Positions 1 through 9,435 of a stretch of DNA of 64,000 nt are shown piece by piece (the first letter of the stretch is position 1; the number at the start of each line of letters is the position of its first letter). The translations under genes and the position numbers were made by a program. The stretch is from NCBI RefSeq assembly GCF_003581645.1, contig NZ_QXFK01000016.1, positions 1 to 64,000 on the forward strand. Direction: 5' to 3'. The stretch comes from Pelagerythrobacter aerophilus (GTDB taxonomy: Bacteria; Pseudomonadota; Alphaproteobacteria; Sphingomonadales; Sphingomonadaceae). The notes beneath the pieces are model-generated. The model was not told the origin of the DNA. It worked only from the letters and a program-made list of their open reading frames with translations, and made no database searches.

Positions 1-1
1 C

Positions 2-748
2 ATGAAGATCCTCGTGCCCGTGAAACGGGTGATCGACTACAACGTGAAGCCTCGGGTGAAGGCGGACGGTACGGGTGTCGATCTTGCGAACGTCAAGATG
101 AGCATGAACCCGTTCGACGAGATCGCGGTCGAGGAAGCGCTGCGAATCAAGGAAGCCGGCAAGGCCGAGGAAGTGGTCGCGGTTTCGATCGGTCCGGCCA
201 AGGCCCAGGAAACGCTGCGCACCGCGCTCGCGATGGGCGCCGACCGTGCGATCCTGGTCCAGACCGATGACGAGGTCGAGCCGTTGGCGGTCGCCAAGAT
301 CCTCAAGGCGATCTACGAGGCGGAGCAGCCAGGCCTGGTGATCCTGGGCAAGCAGGCGATCGACGACGATTCGAACCAGACCGGCCAGATGCTGGCCGCG
401 CTGACCGGCCGGCCGCAGGGCACCTTCGCCAACGACGTCGAGATCGACGGCGAGAGCGTCACCGTGAAGCGCGAGATCGACGGCGGCCTCGAGACAGTCA
501 AGCTCACGCTTCCGGCGATCGTCACCACCGACCTGCGCCTGAACGAGCCGCGCTATGCTTCGCTGCCGAACATCATGAAGGCGAAGCAGAAGCCGCTCGA
601 TACCAAAAGCCCCGCCGATTACGGCGTCGACACTGCGCCGCGTCTCAAGACGACCAATGTCTCCGAACCGCCGGTGCGGCAGGCGGGTGTGAAGGTCGCC
701 GACGTCGACGAGCTGGTCGCCAAGATCAAGGCGCTTGGGATCGCTTGA
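2..748 (+). CDS. etfB: Electron transfer flavoprotein beta subunit
   Basis: This is the small subunit of the soluble heterodimeric ETF, which takes electrons from acyl-CoA and other flavoprotein dehydrogenases and passes them to the membrane quinone reductase. The 248-residue protein has the typical length. It opens with the family start [16 protein letters not shown], and the ETF-beta signature region lies around residues 120-160 ([14 protein letters not shown], followed by the V-x-R-E-I-DGG segment). It precedes etfA by 109 bases, the usual order. The ATG is the second base of the window, so any promoter lies outside it. The family call is secure. Confidence 0.97.
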   Translation: MKILVPVKRVIDYNVKPRVKADGTGVDLANVKMSMNPFDEIAVEEALRIKEAGKAEEVVAVSIGPAKAQETLRTALAMGADRAILVQTDDEVEPLAVAKILKAIYEAEQPGLVILGKQAIDDDSNQTGQMLAALTGRPQGTFANDVEIDGESVTVKREIDGGLETVKLTLPAIVTTDLRLNEPRYASLPNIMKAKQKPLDTKSPADYGVDTAPRLKTTNVSEPPVRQAGVKVADVDELVAKIKALGIA

Positions 749-857
749 GCTTAGCAGGTCTGCTCCCGTTCGCCCCGGATCCTGAGCCACGCCGAAGGAT
801 CGAAGGGCCGCTCACCACCTCGAGCGCTGCGGGACAACGGAATTTAGGGAAGAGACG

Positions 858-1787
858 ATGAAAACGCTGGTTCTGGTCGAACACGACAACGCTTCGGTAA
901 AGGACGCAACGCTGTCCGCGGTCACCGCCGCCGCCAAGCTCGGCGAAGTGCACCTGCTGGTTGCCGGCAGCGGCTGCAGCGCGGCGGCCGAGGCGGCCGC
1001 GAAGATCGAAGGGGTGGGCAAGGTCCACGTCGCCGACGATCCCGCCTACGAGCACCAGCTGGCCGAGAACGTCGCGCCGCTCGCGGCCGAGCTGATGAAG
1101 GACCACGACGCCTTTCTCGCTCCTGCCACGACCACCGGCAAGAACATCGCCCCGCGCGTTGCCGCATTGCTCGACGTGATGCAGATCTCCGACATCCTGT
1201 CGATCGAGGGGGAGAAGACCTTCACTCGTCCGATCTATGCCGGCAACGCGATCGCGACGGTCGAATCGAGCGATCCCAAGCTGGTCATCACCGTGCGCGG
1301 CACGGCTTTCGACAAGGCCGGCGCCGAAGGCGGTTCGGGCACGGTCGAGGCGGTCTCCGGCGCCGGCGATGCGGGAATCTCGAGCTTCGTCGGCCAGGAG
1401 CTCGCCAAGAGCGAGCGTCCCGAGCTGACCAGCGCCAAGGTGATCGTCTCGGGCGGCCGCGCGCTCAAGGACGCAGCGACCTTCGAGGAATATATCATGC
1501 CGCTCGCCGACAAGCTCGGCGCGGGCGTGGGTGCGAGCCGCGCGGCGGTCGATGCGGGCTATGTCCCCAACGACTACCAGGTCGGCCAGACGGGCAAGAT
1601 CGTCGCACCGGAAGTCTATATCGCGATCGGCATCTCCGGCGCGATCCAGCACCTCGCCGGGATGAAGGACTCCAAGACCATCATCGCCATCAACAAGGAT
1701 GAGGACGCGCCGATCTTCCAGGTCGCCGACATCGGTCTCGTCGCCGACCTCTACGAGGCCGTCCCATCGTTGACTGACGCTCTATGA
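858..1787 (+). CDS. etfA: Electron transfer flavoprotein alpha subunit
   Basis: This is the large, FAD-binding subunit of ETF. The protein has 309 residues. The C-terminal FAD domain shows VSGGRALKD near residue 196, the [10 protein letters not shown] stretch, the [21 protein letters not shown] run and the family ending in DLYEAVP. A GGAAGAG-like Shine-Dalgarno (GGAAGAGACG) sits just before the ATG. The final TGA is followed directly by the remains of an ETF:quinone oxidoreductase, the natural electron acceptor of this protein, so a functional copy of that enzyme is presumably encoded elsewhere. ETF dimer function itself looks intact. Confidence 0.97.
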   Translation: MKTLVLVEHDNASVKDATLSAVTAAAKLGEVHLLVAGSGCSAAAEAAAKIEGVGKVHVADDPAYEHQLAENVAPLAAELMKDHDAFLAPATTTGKNIAPRVAALLDVMQISDILSIEGEKTFTRPIYAGNAIATVESSDPKLVITVRGTAFDKAGAEGGSGTVEAVSGAGDAGISSFVGQELAKSERPELTSAKVIVSGGRALKDAATFEEYIMPLADKLGAGVGASRAAVDAGYVPNDYQVGQTGKIVAPEVYIAIGISGAIQHLAGMKDSKTIIAINKDEDAPIFQVADIGLVADLYEAVPSLTDAL

Positions 1788-1805
1788 CGACACGCAAATT
1801 CATCC

Positions 1806-2316
1806 CTCGTGATCGTCGGTGGCGGCGTTGCGGGATTGGCGCCGGCGATACGGCCAAAGCAGTGGAAGATCGGCGGCGCGCTGGGCACGGCGATCGCCCG
1901 TGTCGATATGTGGATGCGCACGCTGAAGATCAGCCTGCCCGTCACCATGAAGCACCACCGCAACTGCGACCAGTTGCAGGGGGCCAGCCTGCTCAAGCCG
2001 ATCGACTATTCCAAGCCCGGTAGCAAGATCAGCCTCGACCGGCTGCCGTCCGTGTTCCTGTCGACACCAATCAGAGAAAGGCCAGCCCTGCCGACTTCAA
2101 CTGAACGAACTCGAAGTTCTGCTGAAGACCAACTTGCCCGTTTTCGCAGGCCCCGCCGAACATTACCTCCGGCCGGCCACTATGAATATACCCGCGCGCC
2201 GAAGAGGGCGAGCCCAAGTCGTGATCAATGCCCAGAACTGGGTCCACTGCAGGACCTACGACATCAATTGGGTCGCCCAGAGGGTGGCAGCGGGGCCAAA
2301 CTATCCCCACATGTAT
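1806..2316 (+). pseudogene. Decayed ETF:ubiquinone oxidoreductase (internal deletion plus frameshift)
   Basis: Translated pieces match ETF-QO, normally about 550 residues. The first piece is the N-terminal FAD motif VIVGGGVAGLAPAIRPKQ. It runs without a break into a segment belonging near the C-terminus (GGALGTAIARVDMWMRTLKI, then KPIDYSKPGSKISLDRLPSVFLS). This means most of the FAD and quinone domains are deleted. The frame is then lost at about 2085-2105. The next frame carries LPVFAGPAEHY, VINAQNWVHCRTYDINWV and GPNYPHM, which is the [4Fe-4S] tail, with two cluster cysteines replaced (W and Y) and the usual stop lost. No ATG or good Shine-Dalgarno is visible. It follows etfA by about 20 bases. 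The gene cannot make a working enzyme. Confidence 0.85.
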
Positions 2317-2322
2317 GGGATG

Positions 2323-3099
2323 TCAGCGGACATAGAGTCCGCCGTTCATGTCCAATGTCGCGCCCACGAAAAAGCCGCCACGGTCGGATGCGAGCAGCGC
2401 TGCAGCGGCGGCGATTTCGCTGACTTCCATGAAACGCCCGACAGGGACCTTGCCCTCGACCATTGCAATCTGTTCGTCCGACAGCCGTGCCTTGGCCGTG
2501 GCGATGGGGCCAGGCGAAATAGCATTCACCGTCACGCCGGAGTCTGCAAGCAATTGTGCGAAATATTTCGTCAGCATGATCGCGCCGGCTTTGGACGAGG
2601 CGTAGTGTGGCGACGCGACTGTGCCTCCGTTCTGGCCCGCGAGCGAGGTGATGTTGACGATGCGGCCATAGCCATTCGCCGACATGTGATCCTTGAAAAC
2701 CTGGCAGCCCAAAAAAACGCTGCGCATGTTGATGGCAACGATCTCGTCGAACTCCTCAGGGGTGATGTCGTCCACCGATGTTCGCTTGGCGAAGCCGGCA
2801 TTGTTCACCAATATATCGACCTTGCCCCATTTTTCGATCATCGCACCGCGTCCGGCGATGAAGTCATCCTTGCTGCGCACGTCGAGGTTGAGGATCGTCG
2901 CGGTCTCCCCCGACGGGTCGAGTGACCTGGCGACGGCCTCAGCCGCCGCCAGATCGATATCGCAGATTGCAACGCGCCCACCGCCCGCATGGATTTCGCG
3001 GCAGATCGCCTCGCCAACGCCTTTGGCGCCGCCGGTGATCATCGCGGTTCGCCCTTCGAACGAAAAAGAACCGGGCTTGGGGATTTCGGTTAGAGACAT
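2323..3099 (-). CDS. Short-chain dehydrogenase/reductase (SDR)
   Basis: This is a classical cytoplasmic NAD(P)-dependent alcohol/ketone oxidoreductase of 258 residues. The Rossmann motif TGGAKGVG is at about 22-29. CDID after the second strand suggests NAD(H) preference. NNAG is at 99-102 and the catalytic set is S152, Y166 and K170 (YASSK). The ATG at 3099 is preferred because it begins the conserved SDR length. A TTG at 3123 would add eight residues. The gene lies 28 bases behind the TonB receptor on the same strand, so the two are probably cotranscribed. It could oxidise an alcohol or a cis-dihydrodiol made by the neighbouring Rieske system, but the substrate is unknown. Confidence 0.88.
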   Translation of the reverse strand: MSLTEIPKPGSFSFEGRTAMITGGAKGVGEAICREIHAGGGRVAICDIDLAAAEAVARSLDPSGETATILNLDVRSKDDFIAGRGAMIEKWGKVDILVNNAGFAKRTSVDDITPEEFDEIVAINMRSVFLGCQVFKDHMSANGYGRIVNITSLAGQNGGTVASPHYASSKAGAIMLTKYFAQLLADSGVTVNAISPGPIATAKARLSDEQIAMVEGKVPVGRFMEVSEIAAAAALLASDRGGFFVGATLDMNGGLYVR

Positions 3100-3127
3100 A
3101 TTGCAGTCCAGTTCTGCCCCCAAGAAT

Positions 3128-5413
3128 TCAGTACTTGTAACCCAGCGTCAGGCCATAGCTGCGCGGTGTGTTGGTAAAGATCTTCCAGTATCGAGTCTGG
3201 CCGGTCGGCACGACGAGAAAGGCCGTAATGTCGTCGGCATGCATGATCTGGTAGTTATTGGTGAGGTTCTTGCCCCATACACCCAGATTCCAGTGACCGT
3301 CCGCACTCTCGTAATTCAAGCGTGCGTTGACCGTCTGACCTCGCGTGTCGTCATAGAGATTCTGGAAGCTCGAAAGATTGTTCGCATCGTCGGTCGAAAT
3401 GCGCGACGAATAGTTGAACTCGACCTGTGGGGACAGCGTGGCGCCATTGGGCAGGTAGGCATCGTATTTCGCGCGAGCCAGGAACGAGTGGCTTGGTGCG
3501 TATTTTGCGGGATTGCCCGAATAGTCGACATCGACCAGCGGATCGTACAGCGAGGAATATTCGCCATCGAGATGCGTGTAGTTAAAGGTAAACTGCAGCC
3601 CGTCGACGGGACGTAATTTCGATTCCAGTTCAAGCCCACGCATCTTGAGCGTGCCGTTGAAGGTATGCGCCACACCGCCCGCGCCCGAAAAGTTCTGGAG
3701 ATCTTTCGTCTCTTGGTCGAACAGCGCGATATTGAGGTCGAGCATGTTGCCGAAGAGGCGGCTCTTCGCGCCGATTTCGTAGTTGCGGGCTTTTTCTGGG
3801 TCGAGCGGAATGGTGGGGTTGAGATAGGCATTGTCGACAAAGCCGCCCGATTTGAAGCCCTTGGCATAGGTCGCATACAGATTCACCCCATGGACAGGCT
3901 CGTACTTCACGGTGAAGCGAGGCGTGAACGCATCCCAGCTCTCACCGCCTGACGCACTGACATCGCCCGGGTAGCCAAGCCCCGGGATGCCGTCGGGGTC
4001 GGTGGTCGAGAAGGCACGGTAGTCGATCGACTTCTTGTCTTTCGTATAACGGCCACCGGCAACCACCGAGAGGCGGTCGGTAACTTCGAAGGTCAGCTCG
4101 CCGAACACTGCATAGGACTGGACCTTGCCGTCCTGCACACGCGTGATGTGGGAGACACCCGGGTTAGTACGGATGCGTCCGTCGAATACCGATCCGGGCA
4201 GGGGGCTGTAATAGAAGATGTTGGTCGTCGAGACGTCGGCGTTCAGGTAGTAGGCGCCGACGACATAAGACAGGCGATTGGGCGCCGATGCGAAACGGAC
4301 TTCCTGGGTGAAGCTGCGATTCTTCACGTCCTGGCGGCGATCGAAGACCGGGACCACAGTGCCGACCGGGATATCATCGTTGATTGCGTGGCTGTCGTTC
4401 ATGCGATAGCCAGTGATCGCAGTCAGCGTACCGCCAAACAGTTCAAGGTCGCCGCGCAGATAGCCGCCGCGAAGCCGCTGGCGATAAGGTGAGCGGGCAT
4501 AGTCATTGTTCGTCCACTCGTCATTGGTGAAGTCGCCGAACGTGTCCGGCACAACCTGCTCTCCGCCGATCCCCAACTGGATCGAACCCCCATTGCCCTT
4601 AGTGTACGAATAATCGCCGGCAAGAACGATCTCGAGCGTGTCGGTCGGCGTGAAAAGCAGCTTGCCGCGCGCGGCATAGCCGTCGGTCTTCCCATAGCTG
4701 CCCGACTGGTTGGGCGTGTCGATCAGACCGTCCGAGCTCTCGGTCGAAAATGCAACGCGGGCGGCCAGCTTGTCTTCGACCACGGTCCCGTTAATCATGC
4801 CCTCCGTGCGGACGTAGCCGCCATTACCGGCGGTCACCTGCATCGCGTAGTCTTCGCCGAATTCGGGATTATTGGTGACGACAGCGATTGCGCCGCCCAC
4901 CACATTGCGTCCGAATAGCGTGCCTTGCGGGCCGCGCAGCACCTCGACGCGGTTCACGTCGTAGAAATTGGCGTTCAGGTCATTGTTGAACACGTAGTAG
5001 ATGTCGTCCTGAAAATAGGCGACGGGCGTATCCAGCGTGGCGGTACGGAAGGTCGAGACATTGCCGCGGATCGAGAGGATCGACAGCGACTTGTCCGATG
5101 TGTTGACGGTGATGCCGGGAAGTTCGGTCGTCAGTGCGGTGGGGCTGAATACCTGCTGTTCGGCCAGCTGGGCACCACCAAAGGCTGCGATCGAGAAGGG
5201 AACGTCGCCAACGGTCGATTCACGACGTTGCGCAGTGACGATGATTTCCTGCGTGTCATCACGGCGAACGGGTACCCGCGCGGACTCCTCTTGATCGGCA
5301 TTGCCGACCGAATCCGATGGTGCTTGGTCCCCGGCGTCCTGCGCAAAGGCTGGCGCCGCCCAGCACGATGCGATGGCAAAACATGATGCAACTGTCTGAA
5401 ATATATTGGCCAT
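3128..5413 (-). CDS. TonB-dependent outer-membrane receptor of the catabolic region
   Basis: This outer-membrane receptor takes up a ligand using TonB energy. The 761-residue protein has a signal peptide ending AAPAFAQ at about residue 21, then a plug domain (TAQRRESTVGDVPFSIAAF, GITVNTSDK, RGPQGTLFGRN at the end of the plug), then a beta barrel ending in an aromatic-rich strand (YGLTLGYKY). An upstream ATG-like extension to 5527 exists. The start at 5413 has a strong AGGGAGAGG ribosome site and places the signal peptide correctly. It is divergent from the Rieske oxygenase and precedes the SDR gene, so the ligand is plausibly the aromatic substrate of this region. A candidate GntR operator lies about 100 bases upstream. 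Confidence 0.93.
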   Translation of the reverse strand: MANIFQTVASCFAIASCWAAPAFAQDAGDQAPSDSVGNADQEESARVPVRRDDTQEIIVTAQRRESTVGDVPFSIAAFGGAQLAEQQVFSPTALTTELPGITVNTSDKSLSILSIRGNVSTFRTATLDTPVAYFQDDIYYVFNNDLNANFYDVNRVEVLRGPQGTLFGRNVVGGAIAVVTNNPEFGEDYAMQVTAGNGGYVRTEGMINGTVVEDKLAARVAFSTESSDGLIDTPNQSGSYGKTDGYAARGKLLFTPTDTLEIVLAGDYSYTKGNGGSIQLGIGGEQVVPDTFGDFTNDEWTNNDYARSPYRQRLRGGYLRGDLELFGGTLTAITGYRMNDSHAINDDIPVGTVVPVFDRRQDVKNRSFTQEVRFASAPNRLSYVVGAYYLNADVSTTNIFYYSPLPGSVFDGRIRTNPGVSHITRVQDGKVQSYAVFGELTFEVTDRLSVVAGGRYTKDKKSIDYRAFSTTDPDGIPGLGYPGDVSASGGESWDAFTPRFTVKYEPVHGVNLYATYAKGFKSGGFVDNAYLNPTIPLDPEKARNYEIGAKSRLFGNMLDLNIALFDQETKDLQNFSGAGGVAHTFNGTLKMRGLELESKLRPVDGLQFTFNYTHLDGEYSSLYDPLVDVDYSGNPAKYAPSHSFLARAKYDAYLPNGATLSPQVEFNYSSRISTDDANNLSSFQNLYDDTRGQTVNARLNYESADGHWNLGVWGKNLTNNYQIMHADDITAFLVVPTGQTRYWKIFTNTPRSYGLTLGYKY

Positions 5414-5513
5414 TCTCGGATTCCTCTCCCTGAGGTTTTGCAGGCAAGTTTGTTCTGGAGCCGAGAAAGAGCGATGAAGAGCAATAATAGCAATAGCATC
5501 ATCCCGTTTTTTG

Positions 5514-5529
5514 AATGGTACAACCATAA
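5514..5529. promoter_or_regulatory. Candidate FadR/GntR-type operator, divergent promoter
   Basis: The sequence AATGGTacaACCATAA contains the palindrome TGGT-N3-ACCA, which matches the operator form known for FadR-family (FCD) GntR regulators. It lies in the 247-base gap between the divergent TonB receptor and Rieske oxygenase genes, about 100 and 130 bases from their starts. The same AATGGT-N3-ACC core occurs twice more in the window, next to a FadR-type regulator gene. Binding is inferred, not shown. Confidence 0.5.
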
Positions 5530-5660
5530 TCCGATTGGGGATGGGACGACAGACAATCTAGCTCGGCATTGGAAAATGACTTCCGGCCCATCTGGACTGA
5601 GGCGGGTTCCGGCCGCGGGTAGGGTCGCAGGCGTGCCAAAACGAAAACTGTGAGGATGAG

Positions 5661-6974
5661 ATGCAGACCAAGGACAGCGAAGACCTGACCCGCGTGGGCC
5701 CCGGCACCGTTATGGGCACCTTCATGCGCCAATACTGGATTCCGGCGTGTCTCTCATCGGAGCTGGTGGCCGATGGCGACCCGGTTCGGCTGATGCTGCT
5801 GTGCGAGAAGCTGATCGCTTTCCGCGACAGCGAGGGTCGGGTCGGCATCATGGACCACCGTTGCCCGCATCGCTGCGCCTCGCTGTTCATCGGCCGTAAC
5901 GAGGAAAGCGGCATCCGCTGCGTCTATCACGGCTGGAAATTCGACGTGAACGGCAAGTGCGTCGACATGCCCTCTGTCCCGGCGCGAATGGATTTCAAGG
6001 AACGCGTCCATGCTAAGGCCTACAAGACCTATGAATCGAATGGCCTCGTTTGGGTCTACATGGGCGCTGATCAGGATGCACCGCCGCCGCGCCCGCAGAT
6101 CGAGGCAGCCATGTCGCCCGATGCCGAGATCTGGTGCCTGCAGCGCGACTGCAACTGGCTCCAGGCGCTGGAAGGCGACCTCGACACCAGCCACGTCGGC
6201 TTCCTGCATGTTGGTTCGCTGAAGGCGGAGGATCTGGACGAGGACCACCCGATGCGCCCGACTGTCCTCAACCGTGCGCCTGAGTATGAGGTGCAGCAAT
6301 CCGACTGGGGCGTGATGTATGGCGGCTATCGTCCCAATGACGACGGGCAGATGTCATGGCGCGTGGCGCATTACATGTTTCCATTCTGGACGCAGACGCC
6401 CAACAACCGTTTCGCGACCCGTGCCATCGCCCGCGCATGGGTGCCGATCGATGACGAACACTCGATGCTATTCGACATCACCTGCGGAACCGATGCGGGC
6501 AACCCGGCCTATACCTCGACGCTGAAAGACGGCACGCCGCTTTTCGACAAGATCGAATACCAGCCGAACACCACGGATTGGTACGGTCGCTGGCGCTCGA
6601 CTGACAGCCAGGCGAACGACTGGGCGATCGACCGCGATTCTCAGCGCAACGGCACGCAGTTCACCGGCATCCCCAACATTACAATGCAGGACCAGGCCGT
6701 GACCGAGAGCATGGGGCCGATTACTGACCACAGCTTCGAGAACCTGGCTCCGACCGACCAGATGATCGCACGCGTACGCCGTCGCGCCTTGCTGGCCGCC
6801 CGTTCTGTAGCCGAAGGCAAGGCGCCCGCACCTGGCGTGAAAGAGCCTGAAGTATTCTATGCTGCTCGCGCCGGTTCTTTCCTGCACGATCCCAAGGACA
6901 GCCTTGATCGCGCGTACAAGACCGCGCTTTCCAAGGCGACGCGGTGGGGCAAGGAAGTGGAGGCGGCCGAATAG
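5661..6974 (+). CDS. Rieske non-heme iron aromatic oxygenase, phthalate-dioxygenase-like alpha subunit
   Basis: This is the terminal oxygenase of a two-component ring-hydroxylating or demethylating system. The 437-residue protein carries the Rieske [2Fe-2S] ligands C68-x-H70 and C87-x2-H90. The mononuclear iron motif is NWLQALEGDLDTSHVGFLH, with H178 and H183 as ligands and an acidic bridge at D175. The N-terminal RVGPGTVMGTFMRQYW is characteristic of the phthalate 4,5-dioxygenase/phenoxybenzoate dioxygenase/O-demethylase branch, which has no beta subunit. It is the first gene of the rightward operon, with its reductase 25 bases downstream. The substrate cannot be read from sequence: ring dihydroxylation, O-demethylation and methyl hydroxylation are all possible in this branch. 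Confidence 0.9.
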   Translation: MQTKDSEDLTRVGPGTVMGTFMRQYWIPACLSSELVADGDPVRLMLLCEKLIAFRDSEGRVGIMDHRCPHRCASLFIGRNEESGIRCVYHGWKFDVNGKCVDMPSVPARMDFKERVHAKAYKTYESNGLVWVYMGADQDAPPPRPQIEAAMSPDAEIWCLQRDCNWLQALEGDLDTSHVGFLHVGSLKAEDLDEDHPMRPTVLNRAPEYEVQQSDWGVMYGGYRPNDDGQMSWRVAHYMFPFWTQTPNNRFATRAIARAWVPIDDEHSMLFDITCGTDAGNPAYTSTLKDGTPLFDKIEYQPNTTDWYGRWRSTDSQANDWAIDRDSQRNGTQFTGIPNITMQDQAVTESMGPITDHSFENLAPTDQMIARVRRRALLAARSVAEGKAPAPGVKEPEVFYAARAGSFLHDPKDSLDRAYKTALSKATRWGKEVEAAE

Positions 6975-6999
6975 GCCCTTCCTTTCGCGGGAGAGACAG

Positions 7000-8019
7000 A
7001 TGCGGGATCCGGAAGACATGCCGTATGCGGCCGAAGGCGATGCGCTCGCCTTCGACGATGCGCCCGCCTACAGCCAGAAAAGCAAGATGAAAGTAAGAAT
7101 CAAGAAAATCGAGTGGGAGGCGGATGGGATCAATTCCTATTTCCTGACCTCTCTCGATGGCCAGGACATGCCTGCGTTCGAACCGGGCGCACATGTCGAT
7201 GTCGAACTGAAACCCGGGCTGACGCGAAGCTATTCGCTGGTCAATGATCCGAAGCAGCGCAGCTATTACGAAATCGCGGTTCATCACGCGATCGACAGCC
7301 GCGGCGGCTCACGCCACATTCACGAAGTCTGGCGCGTGGGTGAGGTGGTGGAGATTTCAGTCCCCAAGAACAATTTCCCGATGAACGAGGACGCCCCGCA
7401 TACCGTGCTCATCGCAGGCGGCATCGGCATCACGCCCATGCTTCCGATGATCGCGCGGCTTGAGGAGTTGGGACGGAGCTGGGAACTGCACTATGTTGCC
7501 GCCACTCCTGAACGGGCCGCCTATGTCGGCAGGCTTGCGGCATATCCAGCCGCGAAGATCGTGTTCGACGGGATTGAGGGAGGGGCCAAGCTCGACCTTG
7601 CCGCGCTCAGTGAAAGCACTCGTGAAGACGCTCATCTCTACTGCTGCGGTCCGGGCGGAATGCTTGATGCTTTCGTAGCGCTCACCAAGGGCCGCCCGGC
7701 GGACCATATCCACATCGAATATTTCTCGGCCGAGACCGAACTGGCCACCGAGGGCGGCTATTCGCTCGAGCTCACTCGCAGTGGGAAAACGATCCAGGTG
7801 GCAGAGGGCGAGACCATGCTTGATGCACTGCTGTCAGCGGGCGTCGATATTGGTTTTGCCTGCTCAGAAGGCGTCTGCGGCACATGCCAGGTCAAGGTTC
7901 TGGATGGCGTGCCAGACCATCGCGACCATTTCCTGACGGATGCGGAAAAGGCAGCGAATTCTTCGGTGATGGTGTGCTGCTCGGGCTCCAATTCGGCGAA
8001 GCTGGTGCTCGACCTCTAA
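7000..8019 (+). CDS. Rieske oxygenase reductase (FMN/NADH/plant-type ferredoxin fusion)
   Basis: This is the electron-transfer partner of the preceding oxygenase, of the phthalate dioxygenase reductase/VanB type. Domains run in order through 339 residues: a flavin-binding RSYSL at 76-80, the NAD-binding GGIGITPM at about 140-147 and CCGPGGM near 215, then a C-terminal [2Fe-2S] ferredoxin with C288, C293 and C296 plus a fourth cysteine at 326/327. The ATG at 7000 has a GGGAGAG ribosome site. This gives an acidic extension of about 30 residues before the first domain, and an internal ATG at 7087 would remove it. Spacing of 25 bases from the oxygenase indicates one operon. Confidence 0.92.
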   Translation: MRDPEDMPYAAEGDALAFDDAPAYSQKSKMKVRIKKIEWEADGINSYFLTSLDGQDMPAFEPGAHVDVELKPGLTRSYSLVNDPKQRSYYEIAVHHAIDSRGGSRHIHEVWRVGEVVEISVPKNNFPMNEDAPHTVLIAGGIGITPMLPMIARLEELGRSWELHYVAATPERAAYVGRLAAYPAAKIVFDGIEGGAKLDLAALSESTREDAHLYCCGPGGMLDAFVALTKGRPADHIHIEYFSAETELATEGGYSLELTRSGKTIQVAEGETMLDALLSAGVDIGFACSEGVCGTCQVKVLDGVPDHRDHFLTDAEKAANSSVMVCCSGSNSAKLVLDL

Positions 8020-8085
8020 GGCGCACCCATAACCGGCAGAAAGAGCCGCAAGGTGGCCGTCCGGTTTCATTGAGGAGAGAGGATT

Positions 8086-9435
8086 TTGGCAGTTTCGCTA
8101 AGCAGCAGTCAGCAGGGCGGATTTCTCGATGCCCTGCCGCTGTCCTACTACCAGATATGGTCGGTGCTGATGACCGCGGCGGCCGTCGTGCTGGACGGGC
8201 TCGACAACCAGATGCTGGGTCTTGCCGCCCCTTCGCTGATCGCAGAATGGGGCATCAGCCGTGACACGCTGGGCATGGTGTTTGCGCTTGGCTTCGTGGG
8301 CATGGCAATTGGCACGTTGGTGTCGGGCGTGATTGGCGATCTATTCGGCAGGCGCGGGGCACTGTTGATTGGCGTCGGTATCTTTGGCGTGGCTACGCTG
8401 GTGACCGGATTTTCGGCGTCGTTATGGCAGGTTGCCTTCCTGAAGTTCCTTGCCGGCGTCGGCCTAGGTGGCGTGCCGGGTACGGCATCTGCCATGATCG
8501 CGGAATTCACGCCTGCTCGCTGGCGCAGCCAGGCGGTAACGTTCGGCGTGGTCTGCGTTTCGATCGGCGGTGTGTTGGGAGGGCTGGCCGCGGCGGCGAT
8601 CCTGCCCTCGCTTGGCTGGCGGTGGCTGTTCTATCTGGGCGGGGGCATCACAATGGCCTTTGTCGCTTACCTGTGGCTGGTCCTGCCGGAATCGCCGCAA
8701 TACCTGCTTGATCGCGGGAACAGGCGGGCGGAGTTCGAGAAGGTGATGGCGCGGATCGGCCACCCCGATCCCGCATCGCTGGTTCCGCAGGGCGCCGGCG
8801 GCGAGGTCGAGAAGATGCCCTTTTCTGCCTTGTTCGGGGCAGCACATCTGCGTGACACGCTGGCGCTGGCGCTGGCGATGTTTTCGGGCATGTTCATGAT
8901 CTATCTCATGTTCAACTGGGCCCCGACCATGCTTACTAGCAGCGGTTATGACCTGCAGGCGGCCAGCCTGGGCCTTACTAGTTTCAATATGGGCGGGGTC
9001 ATCGGTGCGATCCTTGCGTCCTTCGCCATCATCAAGCTGGGATCGCGCGTGACGCTGGTCACTATGGCGACCGTTGGCATGCTGGTCTGCTCCGCGCTTG
9101 CGGTCATGCCGATGACGGGGGGAGCCAATGAAACTCCGATGCTTGGCCTTCTCATCGCGATGGGGCTGTTTGCCAGCGCCGCGCAATCGGCGATGTTCGC
9201 AGTGGGCGCGCACGCCTTTCCGACCGGCGTCCGGGCACGCGGGCTTGGCACGATGGGCGTTGCCGGCCGTGCGGGTGCCATTGTCAGCGCGGTGGCCGGT
9301 GCCTGGCTGATTGGCGGCGGCGCGCAGATGTTCTTCGGTTCGCTCGCCGTGCTGATGCTGGTTAACGCGATCGGCTTTCTGGTCGTGCGCAGCCATATCC
9401 CGCGGCTGACCCGCAAGCAGGACACACCTGCATGA
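8086..9435 (+). CDS. MFS transporter, aromatic acid:H+ symporter type
   Basis: This is an inner-membrane carrier, probably importing the substrate of the Rieske system. The 449-residue protein has about twelve hydrophobic segments. The DGLDNQ motif in the first helix is the typical aromatic-acid:H+ symporter (AAHS) position, and the loop 2-3 motif is GDLFGRRGALL. The start is TTG, chosen because GAGGAGAGAGGA lies directly upstream and the first helix then begins near residue 25. It ends in an ATGA overlap with the GMC oxidoreductase. It could instead move a related organic acid, and no aromatic specificity is proven. Confidence 0.88.
   Translation: MAVSLSSSQQGGFLDALPLSYYQIWSVLMTAAAVVLDGLDNQMLGLAAPSLIAEWGISRDTLGMVFALGFVGMAIGTLVSGVIGDLFGRRGALLIGVGIFGVATLVTGFSASLWQVAFLKFLAGVGLGGVPGTASAMIAEFTPARWRSQAVTFGVVCVSIGGVLGGLAAAAILPSLGWRWLFYLGGGITMAFVAYLWLVLPESPQYLLDRGNRRAEFEKVMARIGHPDPASLVPQGAGGEVEKMPFSALFGAAHLRDTLALALAMFSGMFMIYLMFNWAPTMLTSSGYDLQAASLGLTSFNMGGVIGAILASFAIIKLGSRVTLVTMATVGMLVCSALAVMPMTGGANETPMLGLLIAMGLFASAAQSAMFAVGAHAFPTGVRARGLGTMGVAGRAGAIVSAVAGAWLIGGGAQMFFGSLAVLMLVNAIGFLVVRSHIPRLTRKQDTPA

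Noticed and set aside
748-857. Possible dispersed repeat in the etfB-etfA gap (GGATCCTGAGCCACGCCGAAGGATCGAAGGG)-like text
   Set aside because: It resembles CTGAGC...CGAAGG elements common in sphingomonads, but only one imperfect copy is seen and no fold is clear.
726-1652. Long minus-strand open frame opposite etfA
   Set aside because: High-GC shadow frame; the plus strand has a certain gene with conserved motifs and the minus frame has no motif or ribosome site.
8464-9396. Long minus-strand open frame opposite the MFS gene
   Set aside because: Composition is His/Arg/Gly-rich shadow of the transporter; no recognisable domain.
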